From Aeromonas schubertii (GTDB taxonomy: Bacteria; Pseudomonadota; Gammaproteobacteria; Enterobacterales; Aeromonadaceae): DNA of 64,000 bases. The notes under the pieces were generated by a model, which made no database searches, had not been told where the DNA came from, and saw only the letters and a program-made list of their open reading frames with translations. Location of the stretch: contig NZ_CDDB01000074.1 in NCBI RefSeq assembly GCF_000820105.1, positions 59,941-123,940 of the forward strand, read 5' to 3'. The stretch's first letter is position 1; each line of letters starts with the position of its first letter. The position numbers and the translations under genes were made by a program. Shown piece after piece: positions 51,283 to 60,618 of the stretch.

Positions 51283-52137
51283 TTAGCCGCCGTAGTGTCC
51301 GATGTTAGGGCGGCGGCTCGGGCCGGCAAGATGGATGTCGACCGGGTTAAAGGCCTTGATCGCCTCGAAGCTGAAGTCACCTATCGCCCGATGAAGGCTC
51401 TCGGGGGCGTGATTGGTGATAAGAATCACGCTCTTGGATAGGTTGCGACGGCGGCGCAGCAGATGGCCGAGAAAGCTGGACTGGCTTTCGGCCAGTTTGG
51501 CCCGGTTGGCGGCTACCTCATCGATGATGAGCAGGTCTACCTCCTCCAGGGCTCGCCGGTATTGGTTGCGCTCCTCCTGATCCTCGATGACGTTGAAGAA
51601 GAGGCGATCGACAATGGAGGCCCACTGCTGGAAGATCACCGACTTCTGATGCCGCTCGATCAACTCGTGAGCGACGGCGCCAGCCAGGGTCGACTTGCCG
51701 GTTCCATAGTCCCCGTAGATCAGCATGCAGCCACCGCCACTCTTCTCCCAGTGCTCGAAACCGCTGATGAAGTAACGTGCCGTCTCGATGGCATACTGCA
51801 GGGCAGGATCCTGCTGATCCATGCGTTCAAATATCCACTCGGGATTGAGGTCCGCCTGGGCAATCAGGCGCTTGATGCGATCCTGGCGAGCCTGTTTTTG
51901 TAACTCTCGCACCTCGGCATTGGCCTTGCTTTCGTACTCCTTGCGCAGGGTTTCGTAGTCGTATTGAGTGCCGCCGGTTTCCTGTTGCAGACGGCGAATC
52001 CGTTCCAGCAGGGTGCCTACGTGGCGCTGCAGTGCCGGATCGTGCTGCTGTCGCCCCTGCTTCTCGCGATTGATTTGCTGGCGCCTGGCTGCGATGTCGG
52101 CCAGATCCTGCTTCAGGGGATCTTGATCATGAGCCAT
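51283..52137 (-). CDS. dnaC: DnaC-like helicase loader
   Basis: This 284-residue AAA+ ATPase is expected to load replicative helicase DnaB. An N-terminal charged helical part (about 1-85) precedes the ATPase core with Walker A GDYGTGKST (about 153-161) and Walker B LLIIDEV. ATG 52137 follows AAGGAGC and overlaps dnaT by 11 bp. It forms a dnaT-dnaC operon as in E. coli. Confidence 0.88.
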   Translation of the reverse strand: MAHDQDPLKQDLADIAARRQQINREKQGRQQHDPALQRHVGTLLERIRRLQQETGGTQYDYETLRKEYESKANAEVRELQKQARQDRIKRLIAQADLNPEWIFERMDQQDPALQYAIETARYFISGFEHWEKSGGGCMLIYGDYGTGKSTLAGAVAHELIERHQKSVIFQQWASIVDRLFFNVIEDQEERNQYRRALEEVDLLIIDEVAANRAKLAESQSSFLGHLLRRRRNLSKSVILITNHAPESLHRAIGDFSFEAIKAFNPVDIHLAGPSRRPNIGHYGG

Positions 52138-52798
52138 GCTCTTGCTCCTTCTGCTGGGCCAGACGTTTGGCCTCTTCAATCATCTCTTGGGCCCGGCGAC
52201 TGGGGCCGGACTCACTATGTTGTACTGTCACCTGCTGATAGCCCTGCTCCTGTGGCTGCTGGCGTCGCACATAGCGCCGGGTCTTCAGCGCACGAATAAA
52301 TTTGAGGGTCCACTGATGATGGTTATCGAATACCTCGGGGCGGCCCAGCCAATAGGCGATAAACTCCCCTAGGTCCTCTTCGCTGTAGCTGCAGTCTATC
52401 ACGCCACACAGGCGCGCCAGTGCCGGCATACTCTCATCGGGTCGCCACTCCAGGTGCATGGGAAAGGGAACCTGCGGCAGGGGCGAGTGAGCCTCCTGTT
52501 GCAGGAGCGGCAGGATAAAGGGCTGGGAGTGGAAATGCTCACCGGTCGCTTGTGCCTCGAGTAATCCCGCAGCAATCAACTCCTCCAGCAGCAGGGTAAG
52601 CTGACGACCATTTACCTGGTAGCTGAATCCACTCGGAGATGCGGGATCGGTGACCGCCAATGCCCTTCCCAGCTGAGGATAGTTGAGCACCCTGGGTTGC
52701 TGCTCGAGCCAAAGCCGCCTCAGATGCAGGCAATAGAGGGTTTTGGCTGGATGCGAAAGCCTGGGGTGGGAGAGGGCTTGGTACTCGGCAGGGGTCAT
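52127..52798 (-). CDS. dnaT: Primosomal protein DnaT-like
   Basis: This 223-residue protein should act with PriA/PriB in replication restart, exchanging single-stranded DNA before DnaC-DnaB arrives. The C-terminal DnaT DNA-binding domain (about 113-175) shows the pattern 'LEWRPDESMPALARLCGV...EFIAYWLGRPEVFDNHHQWTLKFIRALK'. ATG 52798 is preferred over a GTG one codon upstream. The 270 bp before rssB (52799-53068) contain only the divergent leaders and a TGGGCTA/TAGCCCA inverted repeat at 53016-53033. Confidence 0.82.
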   Translation of the reverse strand: MTPAEYQALSHPRLSHPAKTLYCLHLRRLWLEQQPRVLNYPQLGRALAVTDPASPSGFSYQVNGRQLTLLLEELIAAGLLEAQATGEHFHSQPFILPLLQQEAHSPLPQVPFPMHLEWRPDESMPALARLCGVIDCSYSEEDLGEFIAYWLGRPEVFDNHHQWTLKFIRALKTRRYVRRQQPQEQGYQQVTVQHSESGPSRRAQEMIEEAKRLAQQKEQEHGS

Positions 52799-53068
52799 CA
52801 CTCATCTCTTTACAGCAAGATGGCGCCATTATCGCCGATGGCGGGCGGTGGGACAAACGCTCGTGGTAGCCCGACAAACAGGGCCTCCTGATTCACCACC
52901 CTGTGGATCTGCCTTTGAGTCACCAGTATGCAGGAATAGCCCAGCGTATTCAGACTGAAAATCACCTATTGATTGATATATTATTCTGATGCTATTCAGG
53001 AGCAAGTCGTACTTCTGGGCTAGGATTAGCCCAATGGTCATCACTGGGTATCAAGGCGGGTGTTCTGG

Positions 53069-54037
53069 ATGTCGCTTTCGGGAGTTCGCATACTGCTCAT
53101 CGAAGATGAAGCCGTCTTTCGGCATCTGCTGAGCGCTTATTTACAAGGGCTGGGGGCCGAGGTCTTTCACGCCGATGATGGCATTGAAGGCATGGCGGCC
53201 GCGGCACTCTACCGACCCCATGTGGTCTTGTGTGATCTCAATATGCCGGCCATGGATGGACACGAGGTGATGGCCTGTCTGAGTGCCCGCTACCCGGAGC
53301 TCCCGGTTATCGTGGTATCGGCGCAGAGTCGAATGGATGTAGTGGCCAGGGTGCTGCGTGCGGGGGCCAGGGATTACCTTATCAAGCCCATTCGTGACTG
53401 GGAGCTCGTTCGTTTCAGCATCGAGCAGTGTCTTGATCGCCAGCCCACCGCCATGCAACAACTGGAACTGCTCGAGCATATGGATGCGCTACGCGAGGAT
53501 CGGCTGGCGACTCGTCTGGTGGCGTTGCAGAAACATCCGGCACTGCAGGAGTGGGGAGAGTGGCAGGTGACCAGTCAGGGGGGCGGGCACCTCTTTCTGG
53601 TGGAGAGCTTTAAAGTCGAGCAGCGCCTGTTGCTGCTGGTGATGGAGTTACCCCTGCTGGGGCCGGACGGACCCTTTTGTTCTGCTCTGGTCAGGATGCT
53701 GATGAACACCCCGTATCGACAGTATCAACAGGGGGAGAGCACCCTGCTGGAGCATCCTGGCAAGCTGCTCTCCTATCTCAACTGGACCCTTATGGAGTCA
53801 GGTGTACATCAACCCATCAGTGTGGCGGCCTTGCTGTTCGGGCAGGATGACAACCTGCTCTTTGCCAACGCAGGTCTGACGTCTCCCCATTGGCTTGCCC
53901 GTCATGGGGGCTTGCCACTCGGGCTGATGCGCGATGCCGATTATCCCCTGCACCGTCGTAGCTGGCATGCCCCCTTCTCATTACAGGTCGATAGCGAAAT
54001 GGGCGGGGCCTTGAATCTGAGTATTCATCGTCAATGA
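53069..54037 (+). CDS. rssB: Response regulator RssB (RpoS adaptor) with PP2C-like domain
   Basis: This 322-residue protein has a receiver domain (about 6-120) with phosphoacceptor Asp56 in VVLCDLNMP and Lys106 in DYLIKP, then a PP2C-like domain without obvious catalytic metal ligands (about 150-320). In E. coli RssB delivers RpoS to ClpXP. Position next to galU matches E. coli (rssB-galU). ATG 53069 is chosen over GTG 53060 three codons upstream. One insertion, the POT transporter, separates rssB and galU here. Confidence 0.88.
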   Translation: MSLSGVRILLIEDEAVFRHLLSAYLQGLGAEVFHADDGIEGMAAAALYRPHVVLCDLNMPAMDGHEVMACLSARYPELPVIVVSAQSRMDVVARVLRAGARDYLIKPIRDWELVRFSIEQCLDRQPTAMQQLELLEHMDALREDRLATRLVALQKHPALQEWGEWQVTSQGGGHLFLVESFKVEQRLLLLVMELPLLGPDGPFCSALVRMLMNTPYRQYQQGESTLLEHPGKLLSYLNWTLMESGVHQPISVAALLFGQDDNLLFANAGLTSPHWLARHGGLPLGLMRDADYPLHRRSWHAPFSLQVDSEMGGALNLSIHRQ

Positions 54038-54039
54038 AA

Positions 54040-54060
54040 AGGGCGCCATTGGCGCCCTTC
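54040..54060. terminator. Bidirectional terminator between rssB and POT transporter
   Basis: GGGCGCC, an ATT loop and GGCGCCC sit between the convergent stops. The minus-strand side has TTTTCATT. Confidence 0.78.
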
Positions 54061-54081
54061 ATATGCTTTTATTGTTTCGGA

Positions 54082-55482
54082 TTAGATGGCGCTGGCTTGC
54101 AGCTCGCCTTCCTGCTCCGCTTTCTTCTCGTGCTGTTGACCTTCGGCACCATGCATCCAGTAGACCAGACGGTTGGCCATCAGTAGCAGGATCACGGCAC
54201 TGATGGTCGCCGCCACGGCGATACCACCGAAGATGGCCAGCGGGCCAGACTCACCCACGTAGGAGCCGATGAAGCCGGCCGCATAGTTGGCCAGGGCGAC
54301 GAAGCCAAACCAGGCACCCATCATCAGTGAGGCCAGGCGCAGCGGTGCCAGCTTGGTCACCATGGAGAGGCCGATAGGAGAGAGGCAGAGCTCGCCCAGG
54401 GTATGGAACAGATAGGCACCGATCAGCCAGAACATGGAGGTCTTGACAGTGCTATCACCACCCTGTTGCAGGGTCGCTCCTACCATGAAGACAAAACCCA
54501 CGGCCAGGAACAGCAGACCCATGGCAAATTTCACGGGAGAGTTGGGTTCGCGCTTGCCCATCTTGACCCAGAGCGCCGCCATCAGAGGGGCCAGGGTGAT
54601 GATGAAGAAGGGGTTGAGGGACTGGAACCAGGCGGTCGGCACCTCGAAGCTGCCGATCATGCGGTCGGTGTACTCCTGGGTGTAGAGGTTCATCAGGCCA
54701 CCAGCCTGCTCGAAGCCGGCCCAGAAGATGATGGTGAACAGACCCAGCACCAGGATCACCTTGATACGATCCACTTCCTGTTTGGTCAGGGGAGCCTTCT
54801 TCTGTGAGTTGTTCTTGGCGGCGGCGCGCTTGGCGGCCGGCTCTTTACCGATATCCCCCAGCAGGCCGGGAGCCATGGTGGCTTGCAGCACCAGGGATAT
54901 CACCATGCCGATGCCGGCGGCGATAAAGGCCGCTTGCCAGCCATAGCTGTTGGCGGCTGCACCGGCAATAAAGCCTGCCAGCAGGGCACCCAGGTTGATA
55001 CCCATATAGAAGATGGTGAAGGCGCCGTCACGGCGATGATCGCCCTCTTCGTAGAGATCGCCCACCATGGTGGAGATGTTCGGTTTGAACAGGCCATTAC
55101 CCACGATAAGCAGAGCCAGACCAGTGTAGAAGACAGTGGTCATTTGGCCGGCGAAGAGCCCATGAGGGAGAGCCAGGGTAAACTGGCCCAGTGCCATCAG
55201 CACGGCACCGATCAAAATGGCGCGGCGTTGACCGAGGAAGGTATCGGCCAACCAGCCACCGATCAGCGGTGTGATATAGACCAGGCCGGTATAGATACCG
55301 TAGAGCTTGAGCGCATCAGCTTCACTCCAACCGAGACCACCGCTGGTCGTTTGGGCAGTGAGGTAAAGGATCAGGACGGCACGCATGCCGTAGTAGGAGA
55401 ATCGCTCCCACAGCTCGGTACTAAAGAGCAAGAAGAGCCCTTTAGGGTGACCTAAAAAGGTCCCTTTTGACGGGGTATTCAT
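54082..55482 (-). CDS. Proton-dependent oligopeptide transporter (POT/PTR2 family)
   Basis: This 466-residue inner-membrane importer for di- and tripeptides has about twelve to fourteen helices. The POT motif ELWERFSYYG (about 22-31) is complete, and 'FTIFYMGINLGALLAG' is the PTR2 signature. E. coli has four such genes (dtpA-D); I cannot say which is orthologous. ATG 55482 follows AGGTGGAAG. A good promoter and a perfect 25-bp inverted repeat lie upstream. Confidence 0.94.
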   Translation of the reverse strand: MNTPSKGTFLGHPKGLFLLFSTELWERFSYYGMRAVLILYLTAQTTSGGLGWSEADALKLYGIYTGLVYITPLIGGWLADTFLGQRRAILIGAVLMALGQFTLALPHGLFAGQMTTVFYTGLALLIVGNGLFKPNISTMVGDLYEEGDHRRDGAFTIFYMGINLGALLAGFIAGAAANSYGWQAAFIAAGIGMVISLVLQATMAPGLLGDIGKEPAAKRAAAKNNSQKKAPLTKQEVDRIKVILVLGLFTIIFWAGFEQAGGLMNLYTQEYTDRMIGSFEVPTAWFQSLNPFFIITLAPLMAALWVKMGKREPNSPVKFAMGLLFLAVGFVFMVGATLQQGGDSTVKTSMFWLIGAYLFHTLGELCLSPIGLSMVTKLAPLRLASLMMGAWFGFVALANYAAGFIGSYVGESGPLAIFGGIAVAATISAVILLLMANRLVYWMHGAEGQQHEKKAEQEGELQASAI

Positions 55483-55550
55483 GGAACTTCCACCTGTGTT
55501 TGATGTTTTAATTGTGATTTTATGCAAGGGCTTCGGAACAAGCCTAAACC

Positions 55551-55579
55551 CTTATAGAACAAGGATGCTTTAATTACAA
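55551..55579 (-). promoter_or_regulatory. Promoter of POT transporter
   Basis: On the minus strand TTGTAA (55574-55579) and TATAAG (55551-55556) are 17 bp apart, 69 bp before the start codon. Confidence 0.65.
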
Positions 55580-55597
55580 GAAGCTGATTTATCAGAT

Positions 55598-55622
55598 TTT
55601 TATCAATCGAACATTGATAAAA
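55598..55622. promoter_or_regulatory. Perfect inverted repeat upstream of POT promoter
   Basis: TTTTATCAAT, CGAAC, ATTGATAAAA: a perfect 10-bp repeat with 5-base centre, about 19 bp upstream of the -35 box. Typical position for an activator or repressor. Confidence 0.5.
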
Positions 55623-55637
55623 TGTTGCCTAAATGAA

Positions 55638-55663
55638 AACTGGACATCATATGATGCCCAGTT
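55638..55663 (-). terminator. Terminator of galU
   Basis: On the minus strand AACTGG(G)CATCA and TGATG(T)CCAGTT form a near-perfect 12-bp stem followed by TTCATTT, about 30 bp past the galU stop. Confidence 0.75.
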
Positions 55664-55694
55664 ATTTATGCTAAAAAAAAGAAAAATCTTGTGA

Positions 55695-56606
55695 TTACAG
55701 CTGTTTGGCAAAGGCCTTGAGCCAGTCGATGAACTCCCCATCGAGTTCACGGTGGCGTACCGCATATTCCACATTGGCCTTCATGTAGCCCAGCTTGCTG
55801 CCGCAGTCATGGCTCTTTCCCTTCATGAAGTAGGCGTTGACCTGCTCTTGTTCCATGAGGGCGGCAATGGCGTCGGTCAACTGGATCTCGTCACCGGCAC
55901 CGGGAAGGGTCTTCTCCAACAGGGGCCAGATATGGGCCGAGAGGACATACCGGCCGACCACGGCCAGGTTGGAGGGGGCCTCATCTCTGGCCGGTTTCTC
56001 GACGATGGCCTGCATCGGCAGGGACATGCCGGCGCAGAGGGTCTCTCCCTTGATATCGGCGACGCCGTACTTGTCGACCTCGCTATGAGGTACCTCTTCT
56101 ACCATGATCTGGCTGACCTGCTCCTCTTCAAACAGATGCACCATCTCGGCCAGATTGTCCTGCTTGGGATTACTGGCGACGTCGTCGATCAGTACATCCG
56201 GCAGCAGCACGGCGAAGGGGTTGTCACCGATCAACGGACGCGCACAGAGGATAGCGTGGCCCAGACCCTTGGCCTCACCCTGACGCACATGCATGATGGT
56301 CACGTCTTTTGGGCAGATGGCCTGTACTTCGGCGAGCAGTTGGCGCTTCACCCGCTTCTCCAGGGTGGCTTCCAGTTCGAAACTCTTGTCGAAGTGGTTC
56401 TCGATGGAGTTCTTACTGGAGTGAGTCACCAGTACGATCTCCTTGATGCCCGCGGCGATGGCCTCGTTGACCACATACTGAATGAGAGGCTTGTCCACGA
56501 CCGGCAGCATCTCCTTGGGGATGGCCTTGGTGGCGGGCAGCATGCGGGTGCCCAGTCCGGCGACGGGCAATACGGCTTTACGAACCAGGATGGGACTCTT
56601 TTTCAT
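55695..56606 (-). CDS. galU: UTP-glucose-1-phosphate uridylyltransferase
   Basis: This 303-residue enzyme makes UDP-glucose for LPS, capsule and trehalose synthesis. '[30 protein letters not shown]' and '[22 protein letters not shown]' motifs are diagnostic. ATG 56606 ([12 protein letters not shown]) fits the family better than an ATG seven codons upstream. Confidence 0.96.
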   Translation of the reverse strand: MKKSPILVRKAVLPVAGLGTRMLPATKAIPKEMLPVVDKPLIQYVVNEAIAAGIKEIVLVTHSSKNSIENHFDKSFELEATLEKRVKRQLLAEVQAICPKDVTIMHVRQGEAKGLGHAILCARPLIGDNPFAVLLPDVLIDDVASNPKQDNLAEMVHLFEEEQVSQIMVEEVPHSEVDKYGVADIKGETLCAGMSLPMQAIVEKPARDEAPSNLAVVGRYVLSAHIWPLLEKTLPGAGDEIQLTDAIAALMEQEQVNAYFMKGKSHDCGSKLGYMKANVEYAVRHRELDGEFIDWLKAFAKQL

Positions 56607-56654
56607 GGAGAGATTCCGGCGAGACATGATGGCGGCATCTTACTCCAACAAAAC

Positions 56655-56677
56655 GAAGGCGGCCACTGGCCGCCTTC
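56655..56677 (-). terminator. Terminator of comEA-like gene
   Basis: GAAGGCGGCC, a three-base loop and GGCCGCCTTC form a perfect 10-bp stem. On the minus strand GTTTTGTT follows. Confidence 0.85.
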
Positions 56678-56680
56678 GGG

Positions 56681-56998
56681 TTACTTGAGGACGATCGTGT
56701 CCCGATTGGCATCCAGCGTTGCCGGCCCGATGCCACTCACCTCGGCCAACTGCTCGACCGAGGTGAAGCTACCCTGTTTATCCCGATACTCGATGATGGC
56801 TTGTGCCTTCTTCTCGCCAATCCCCTTGAGCCGGGTCAACTGCTCCAGGGTTGCGGTATTGATGTTGACCTTGTCGCTTGCCGTGACGGTGGCCACCTTC
56901 TCCTGTGCCGCCGGTGTCTTTTGGGCAGCCAGCGCCGGTGTGCCTGTCAGAGGTAGACAGCTCAGCAGCAGGGGCAGGATCAACGTCCGTATTTTCAT
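56681..56998 (-). CDS. ComEA-like helix-hairpin-helix DNA-binding protein
   Basis: This 105-residue exported protein has a signal peptide ending near ALA (about 24) and two helix-hairpin-helix motifs in the mature part: 'VNINTATLEQLTRLKGIGEKKAQAII' and 'VEQLAEVSGIGPATL'. ComEA-type proteins pull incoming DNA into the periplasm during transformation; such single-domain proteins are often annotated YbaV. pilTU at 27163 would provide pilus retraction, but no other competence genes are here. Confidence 0.87.
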   Translation of the reverse strand: MKIRTLILPLLLSCLPLTGTPALAAQKTPAAQEKVATVTASDKVNINTATLEQLTRLKGIGEKKAQAIIEYRDKQGSFTSVEQLAEVSGIGPATLDANRDTIVLK

Positions 56999-57169
56999 CT
57001 TACTCTCCTTGGGTTACTGGGTGGTCCCACAACCAGTTCTAGTGCACAGAGGGAGAGGCAGTGCTGGAATAAACCACAGGAGGATAAGTGCGTTGAAAAT
57101 GCTATAAGGGCATGAGATGTCGCTGGCGTATGATGACAACATTATGAAAGATAAAGGAAAGAGACCAAG

Positions 57170-57937
57170 ATGCCGATAACCGATACGCTGCGTCAGCAGG
57201 TGGCCAGGCTGGCCCGAGAGGCGGGTGATGCCATCCTCGACCTCTATGAGCGCCCGCTCGATGTGGATTACAAGCACGACAGCTCCCCTCTGACAGACGC
57301 TGACCGGCAGGCTCATGCCATCATCTGCGCCGGGCTGCACGCCCTGACCCCTGATTGGCCAGTGCTTTCGGAGGAGTCCACCCCCGAGGTGATGCGTCAG
57401 CGTCTAGGCTGGCGTCGTTTCTGGTTGGTGGATCCCCTCGATGGCACCAAGGAGTTTATCTCTCGCAATGGCGAGTTCACCGTCAATATCGCGCTCATCG
57501 AGGAGGGGCGGCCTGTCTGGGGCGTCGTGTATGCCCCTGTGCTCGGGGTGAGCTGGAGTGGAGGACCCACTCTGGGCGCCGAGCGGGCAGAGGCGGGTGA
57601 GACTCATCCTGTCAAGGTTCAACCCCACCGGGATGGTGAGGTGTGGAAGGTGGTGGGCAGCCGTCACCATCTCTCGCCCGAGACACAGGCCTATCTGGAT
57701 AAGCTCACAGGGCCGGTGGAGCTGGTCTCTATGGGCAGTTCTTTGAAGCTCTGTCTGGTGGCCGAGGGGAAGGCCCACCTCTATCCCAGGTTGGCCCCCA
57801 CCTGTGAGTGGGACACGGCGGCCGCCCAGGCGGTGGTAGAGGGAGCGGGGGGCAGGGTGACGACCCTGGAGGGCGAGCCCCTGCACTATGGCAAGGCGGA
57901 GATCCTCAACCCCTGGTTTGTGGTTTCGGCCTCCTGA
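57170..57937 (+). CDS. cysQ: 3'(2'),5'-bisphosphate nucleotidase CysQ
   Basis: This 255-residue Mg-dependent, lithium-sensitive phosphatase removes the 3' phosphate of PAP formed in sulfate assimilation. Metal motifs LSEES, DPLDGTKEF (about 88-96) and CEWDTAAA (about 214-221) are intact. It is a single-gene unit, divergent from comEA, ending in the hairpin at 57943. Confidence 0.95.
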   Translation: MPITDTLRQQVARLAREAGDAILDLYERPLDVDYKHDSSPLTDADRQAHAIICAGLHALTPDWPVLSEESTPEVMRQRLGWRRFWLVDPLDGTKEFISRNGEFTVNIALIEEGRPVWGVVYAPVLGVSWSGGPTLGAERAEAGETHPVKVQPHRDGEVWKVVGSRHHLSPETQAYLDKLTGPVELVSMGSSLKLCLVAEGKAHLYPRLAPTCEWDTAAAQAVVEGAGGRVTTLEGEPLHYGKAEILNPWFVVSAS

Positions 57938-57942
57938 TAAAA

Positions 57943-57965
57943 AACGCCGGACTCAGTCCGGCGTT
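57943..57965. terminator. Bidirectional terminator between cysQ and yciI
   Basis: AACGCCGGACT and AGTCCGGCGTT pair perfectly over 11 bp with a single central base, between two convergent genes. The actual loop would be 3 or 5 bases. Confidence 0.83.
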
Positions 57966-57970
57966 CGCTT

Positions 57971-58267
57971 TCAAAATACCCGCTTGAAGGGTTTGACGGT
58001 CACGTGACCGTACACCCCGGCGCTCACATAAGGGTCGGCCTCGGCCCAGGCCTGGGCTTCTGCCAGAGAGGCAAATTCGGCGATGACGGTAGAGCCGGTA
58101 AATCCAGCCTCACCGGGGTCATCGGCATCGATGGCAGGGTTGGGGCCGGCGGTGAGCAGGCGTCCCTCATCCTGCAGTGCCTGCAGCCTCGCCAGATGGG
58201 CCGGCCTGGCCTGTTTGCGAAGGGGCAGGCTGCCGGGTACATCCTCGGCAAAAATCAGATACCACAT
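57971..58267 (-). CDS. yciI: YciI family protein
   Basis: This 98-residue protein has a dimeric alpha-beta barrel-like fold; the family is related to muconolactone isomerase, with His-Asp dyad in RPAHLARL and [13 protein letters not shown]. It matches E. coli YciI in length and end ([10 protein letters not shown]). The role is unknown. It follows yciB by 20 bp. Confidence 0.94.
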   Translation of the reverse strand: MWYLIFAEDVPGSLPLRKQARPAHLARLQALQDEGRLLTAGPNPAIDADDPGEAGFTGSTVIAEFASLAEAQAWAEADPYVSAGVYGHVTVKPFKRVF

Positions 58268-58287
58268 CGAACTCTCCTTGAACGGGG

Positions 58288-58827
58288 TTATTTTTTCTGT
58301 TCGGCCGGCAGATGGCGATAGAGATAGAGACCACTGAGCAGGGTCGAGATCAACGTCAGCCCCAGCAGACCAAATACCTTGAAGTTGACCCAGACCTCCT
58401 GGGGCAGGTTGAAGGCGATATAGAGGTTGAGCAAGCCACAGAGGGCGAAGAAGGTGACCCAGCCCAGATTGAGACGATCCCAGACGGGATCGGGTGCGCT
58501 CAGCTCCTTGCCCAGCATCTGCTTGAGCAGATTCTTGCCAAAGCCGTAGCGACCGATCAGCAGGGCGAGGGCGAACAGGGCGTTGATGACGGTGACCTTC
58601 CACTTGATGAAGGTATCGTCGTGGAAGATGAGGGTGAGTGAGCCGAAGAAGGCGACCAGCACGAAGGTGAAGAGTTGCATCTTCTCGACCTTGCGATACT
58701 TCAGCCAGCCATAGAGCAGTTGCAGGCCGGTGACCACCACCAGGGCGCCGGTGGCGTAGTAAATGTCATAGAGCTTGTAGATCGCAAAGAAGACGATCAG
58801 GGGAATGAATTCGATAAATTGCTTCAT
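58288..58827 (-). CDS. yciB: Inner-membrane septation protein A (YciB/IspZ)
   Basis: This 179-residue protein has five membrane helices and start [23 protein letters not shown], typical for YciB. It is linked to envelope homeostasis and cell division in E. coli and Shigella. It precedes yciI, as in the E. coli yci cluster, though yciA is absent. Confidence 0.94.
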   Translation of the reverse strand: MKQFIEFIPLIVFFAIYKLYDIYYATGALVVVTGLQLLYGWLKYRKVEKMQLFTFVLVAFFGSLTLIFHDDTFIKWKVTVINALFALALLIGRYGFGKNLLKQMLGKELSAPDPVWDRLNLGWVTFFALCGLLNLYIAFNLPQEVWVNFKVFGLLGLTLISTLLSGLYLYRHLPAEQKK

Positions 58828-58885
58828 AGGTGTTTACAGATCCTCGTTGGCCTCAGTGTAACCGAGCCGGCCAGGCCATAACAGT

Positions 58886-60391
58886 TCAGGAAAAAAGCTC
58901 ACGGGCGACCAACTGGCCGAGCTGCTTCTGCTCGTCGAGAAGCGCCTCGATATGTTCACGCCGGATCCCCGGATTGAGCTGCACCGCACGCAGCAGAGTG
59001 AGCGGTTGCTCTCCATAGCGGCTCACCGCACGCTGGGTTCGGGAGACGAAGCTGTGCCCCTCGGCACGCTGCCGTTTCTGCAGGGCGATGTTGAAGGCAT
59101 TGATCTGAATATTTGCTGACTCATCCCGCGGTTTGCCCTGCAGGTGAGGGGGGATGCAGCGATAGGCCAGCAGATTCATGACGGGGGCGGCCATCAATTC
59201 GAAGGCGGGATCGGCCTCGATCAGACTGGCCATCAACCTGGCCCTGTCATAGTTCTCCTCGATGAGGCGGGCATAGCCCTGTTCACCGATGAGATGGAAG
59301 GCGGCATCCAGATAGAGGGCGTTGGCGGGGCGGGTTCCCTCCAGAGTGAAACGACCCTGATCGAAGGAGCTGGCTCGAATGGCATAGGGGGCCTCGCGCT
59401 TGACCGCCATCATGAGGTCCGGTTCACGGCACAGCAGCATGCCAGTGCCAAGCGGCACCAGCAGTTGCTTGTGGCCATCCAGAGTGACGGTATCAGCCAG
59501 CTCCATGCCGGCGAGCAGGGCGCGGTAGCGGGAAGAGAAGGCCGTTGGCCCACCCCAGGCCGCATCCACATGGAAGTGAATACCCTCGCGTCGGGCGATG
59601 GCCGCCATCTCCGGCAGGGGATCGATGGAGCCAAAGTCGGTCGTACCCGCCACCCCGATGAGGGCGATCACCTTGATCTTCTGCTCCTGGCAGTGACGCA
59701 GCTCGGCCTCCAGGGCCGGCAGGGAGAGGCGATTATGTTCATCTACCGGCAGGCGGCGCACGCTGGCGGCGCCGGCTCCCAGCAAATCCATTCCCTTGTC
59801 GAAGGAGTAGTGCATCAGGCGTGACCCCAGAATGGCGATACCGCGCCACCCCTGCTCAGCCAGGGCAAACAGGTTGTCGCCGCAGGCATGGTTGCGGGCC
59901 AGCCAGAGAGCGGTGACGTTGGCGATGGTGCCACCGCTGGTCATGACGCCGAGGGCTGCATCCTTGGCATGCATGAAGTGTTCATAGAAGTCCGGCCCCC
60001 GGGAAAACACCAGACGATGGAGCCTGGCCAGACTCTCGCGCTCCAGGAAACTGAGCAGGCGTGATGACTCCATCTTCATGGGGTTCTGGTTGAGCATGGC
60101 GAGCAGGCGTGAGAGCTCCCCCGTATAGGCCGGCAGCGGGGCCGTCATGTGCCCCATGTAGCGGGGTGAGGCCAGGTGCGAGATGCCGGGCAGCAGTTGC
60201 TGCAGGCGATGCAGATAGTCGGTCAGCGCCATCTGGCCATCGGGCATGGCCGAGTCGGCGAGGCGATGGGTAAAGTCACTGCGATCGTAGGGCTGCAGGC
60301 TGTCATCCATCTCGTGGAAGGCCTGGATCAGGGCACTGATATGACCATCGAGGTCCTGATGGGGGGAAACAAACAGCTCTTCTAGTTGCAT
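58886..60391 (-). CDS. panP: PLP-dependent group II decarboxylase, PanP-like
   Basis: This 501-residue enzyme belongs to the glutamate/aromatic amino acid decarboxylase superfamily. The cofactor lysine is Lys308 in LDGHKQLLVPLG; HVDAAWGG (about 271-278) binds the ring nitrogen region and MTSGGTIANVTAL anchors phosphate. The 'HKQLLVPLGTGMLL' context resembles PanP, the aspartate 1-decarboxylase that supplies beta-alanine in vibrios and relatives lacking PanD. ATG 60391 with GGAG upstream was chosen; the open frame continues further without homology. It is divergent from yidE. Glutamate or another substrate is possible. Confidence 0.72.
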   Translation of the reverse strand: MQLEELFVSPHQDLDGHISALIQAFHEMDDSLQPYDRSDFTHRLADSAMPDGQMALTDYLHRLQQLLPGISHLASPRYMGHMTAPLPAYTGELSRLLAMLNQNPMKMESSRLLSFLERESLARLHRLVFSRGPDFYEHFMHAKDAALGVMTSGGTIANVTALWLARNHACGDNLFALAEQGWRGIAILGSRLMHYSFDKGMDLLGAGAASVRRLPVDEHNRLSLPALEAELRHCQEQKIKVIALIGVAGTTDFGSIDPLPEMAAIARREGIHFHVDAAWGGPTAFSSRYRALLAGMELADTVTLDGHKQLLVPLGTGMLLCREPDLMMAVKREAPYAIRASSFDQGRFTLEGTRPANALYLDAAFHLIGEQGYARLIEENYDRARLMASLIEADPAFELMAAPVMNLLAYRCIPPHLQGKPRDESANIQINAFNIALQKRQRAEGHSFVSRTQRAVSRYGEQPLTLLRAVQLNPGIRREHIEALLDEQKQLGQLVARELFS

Positions 60392-60515
60392 CGGCGGCTC
60401 CGGATCCTTGACTCTGCGCCTCTCTACCGGCCGCAGAGCATAACTCCAATTGCGCTGTGATGACAGTCGGTGCACCCCGACGTTGAGGTAGTCTGTCTCT
60501 GTGACTAGCCATAAA

Positions 60516-60544
60516 TTGGTAGTTTTATCGTCTGCCCTTATCAA
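60516..60544 (+). promoter_or_regulatory. Candidate promoter of yidE
   Basis: TTGGTA (60516-60521) and TATCAA (60539-60544) are 17 bp apart, 74 bp before the start. Confidence 0.45.
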
Positions 60545-60618
60545 AACGTGCACCGAGCCACAGTCCATGAGCAAACGAACTGCGAAGCTAGTGACAGTTT
60601 TCATTTGAGGAGATGTCG

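Noticed and set aside
55598-55622. FNR binding site in the POT upstream region
   Set aside because: The FNR consensus is TTGAT followed by ATCAA; here the half-sites occur in the opposite order.
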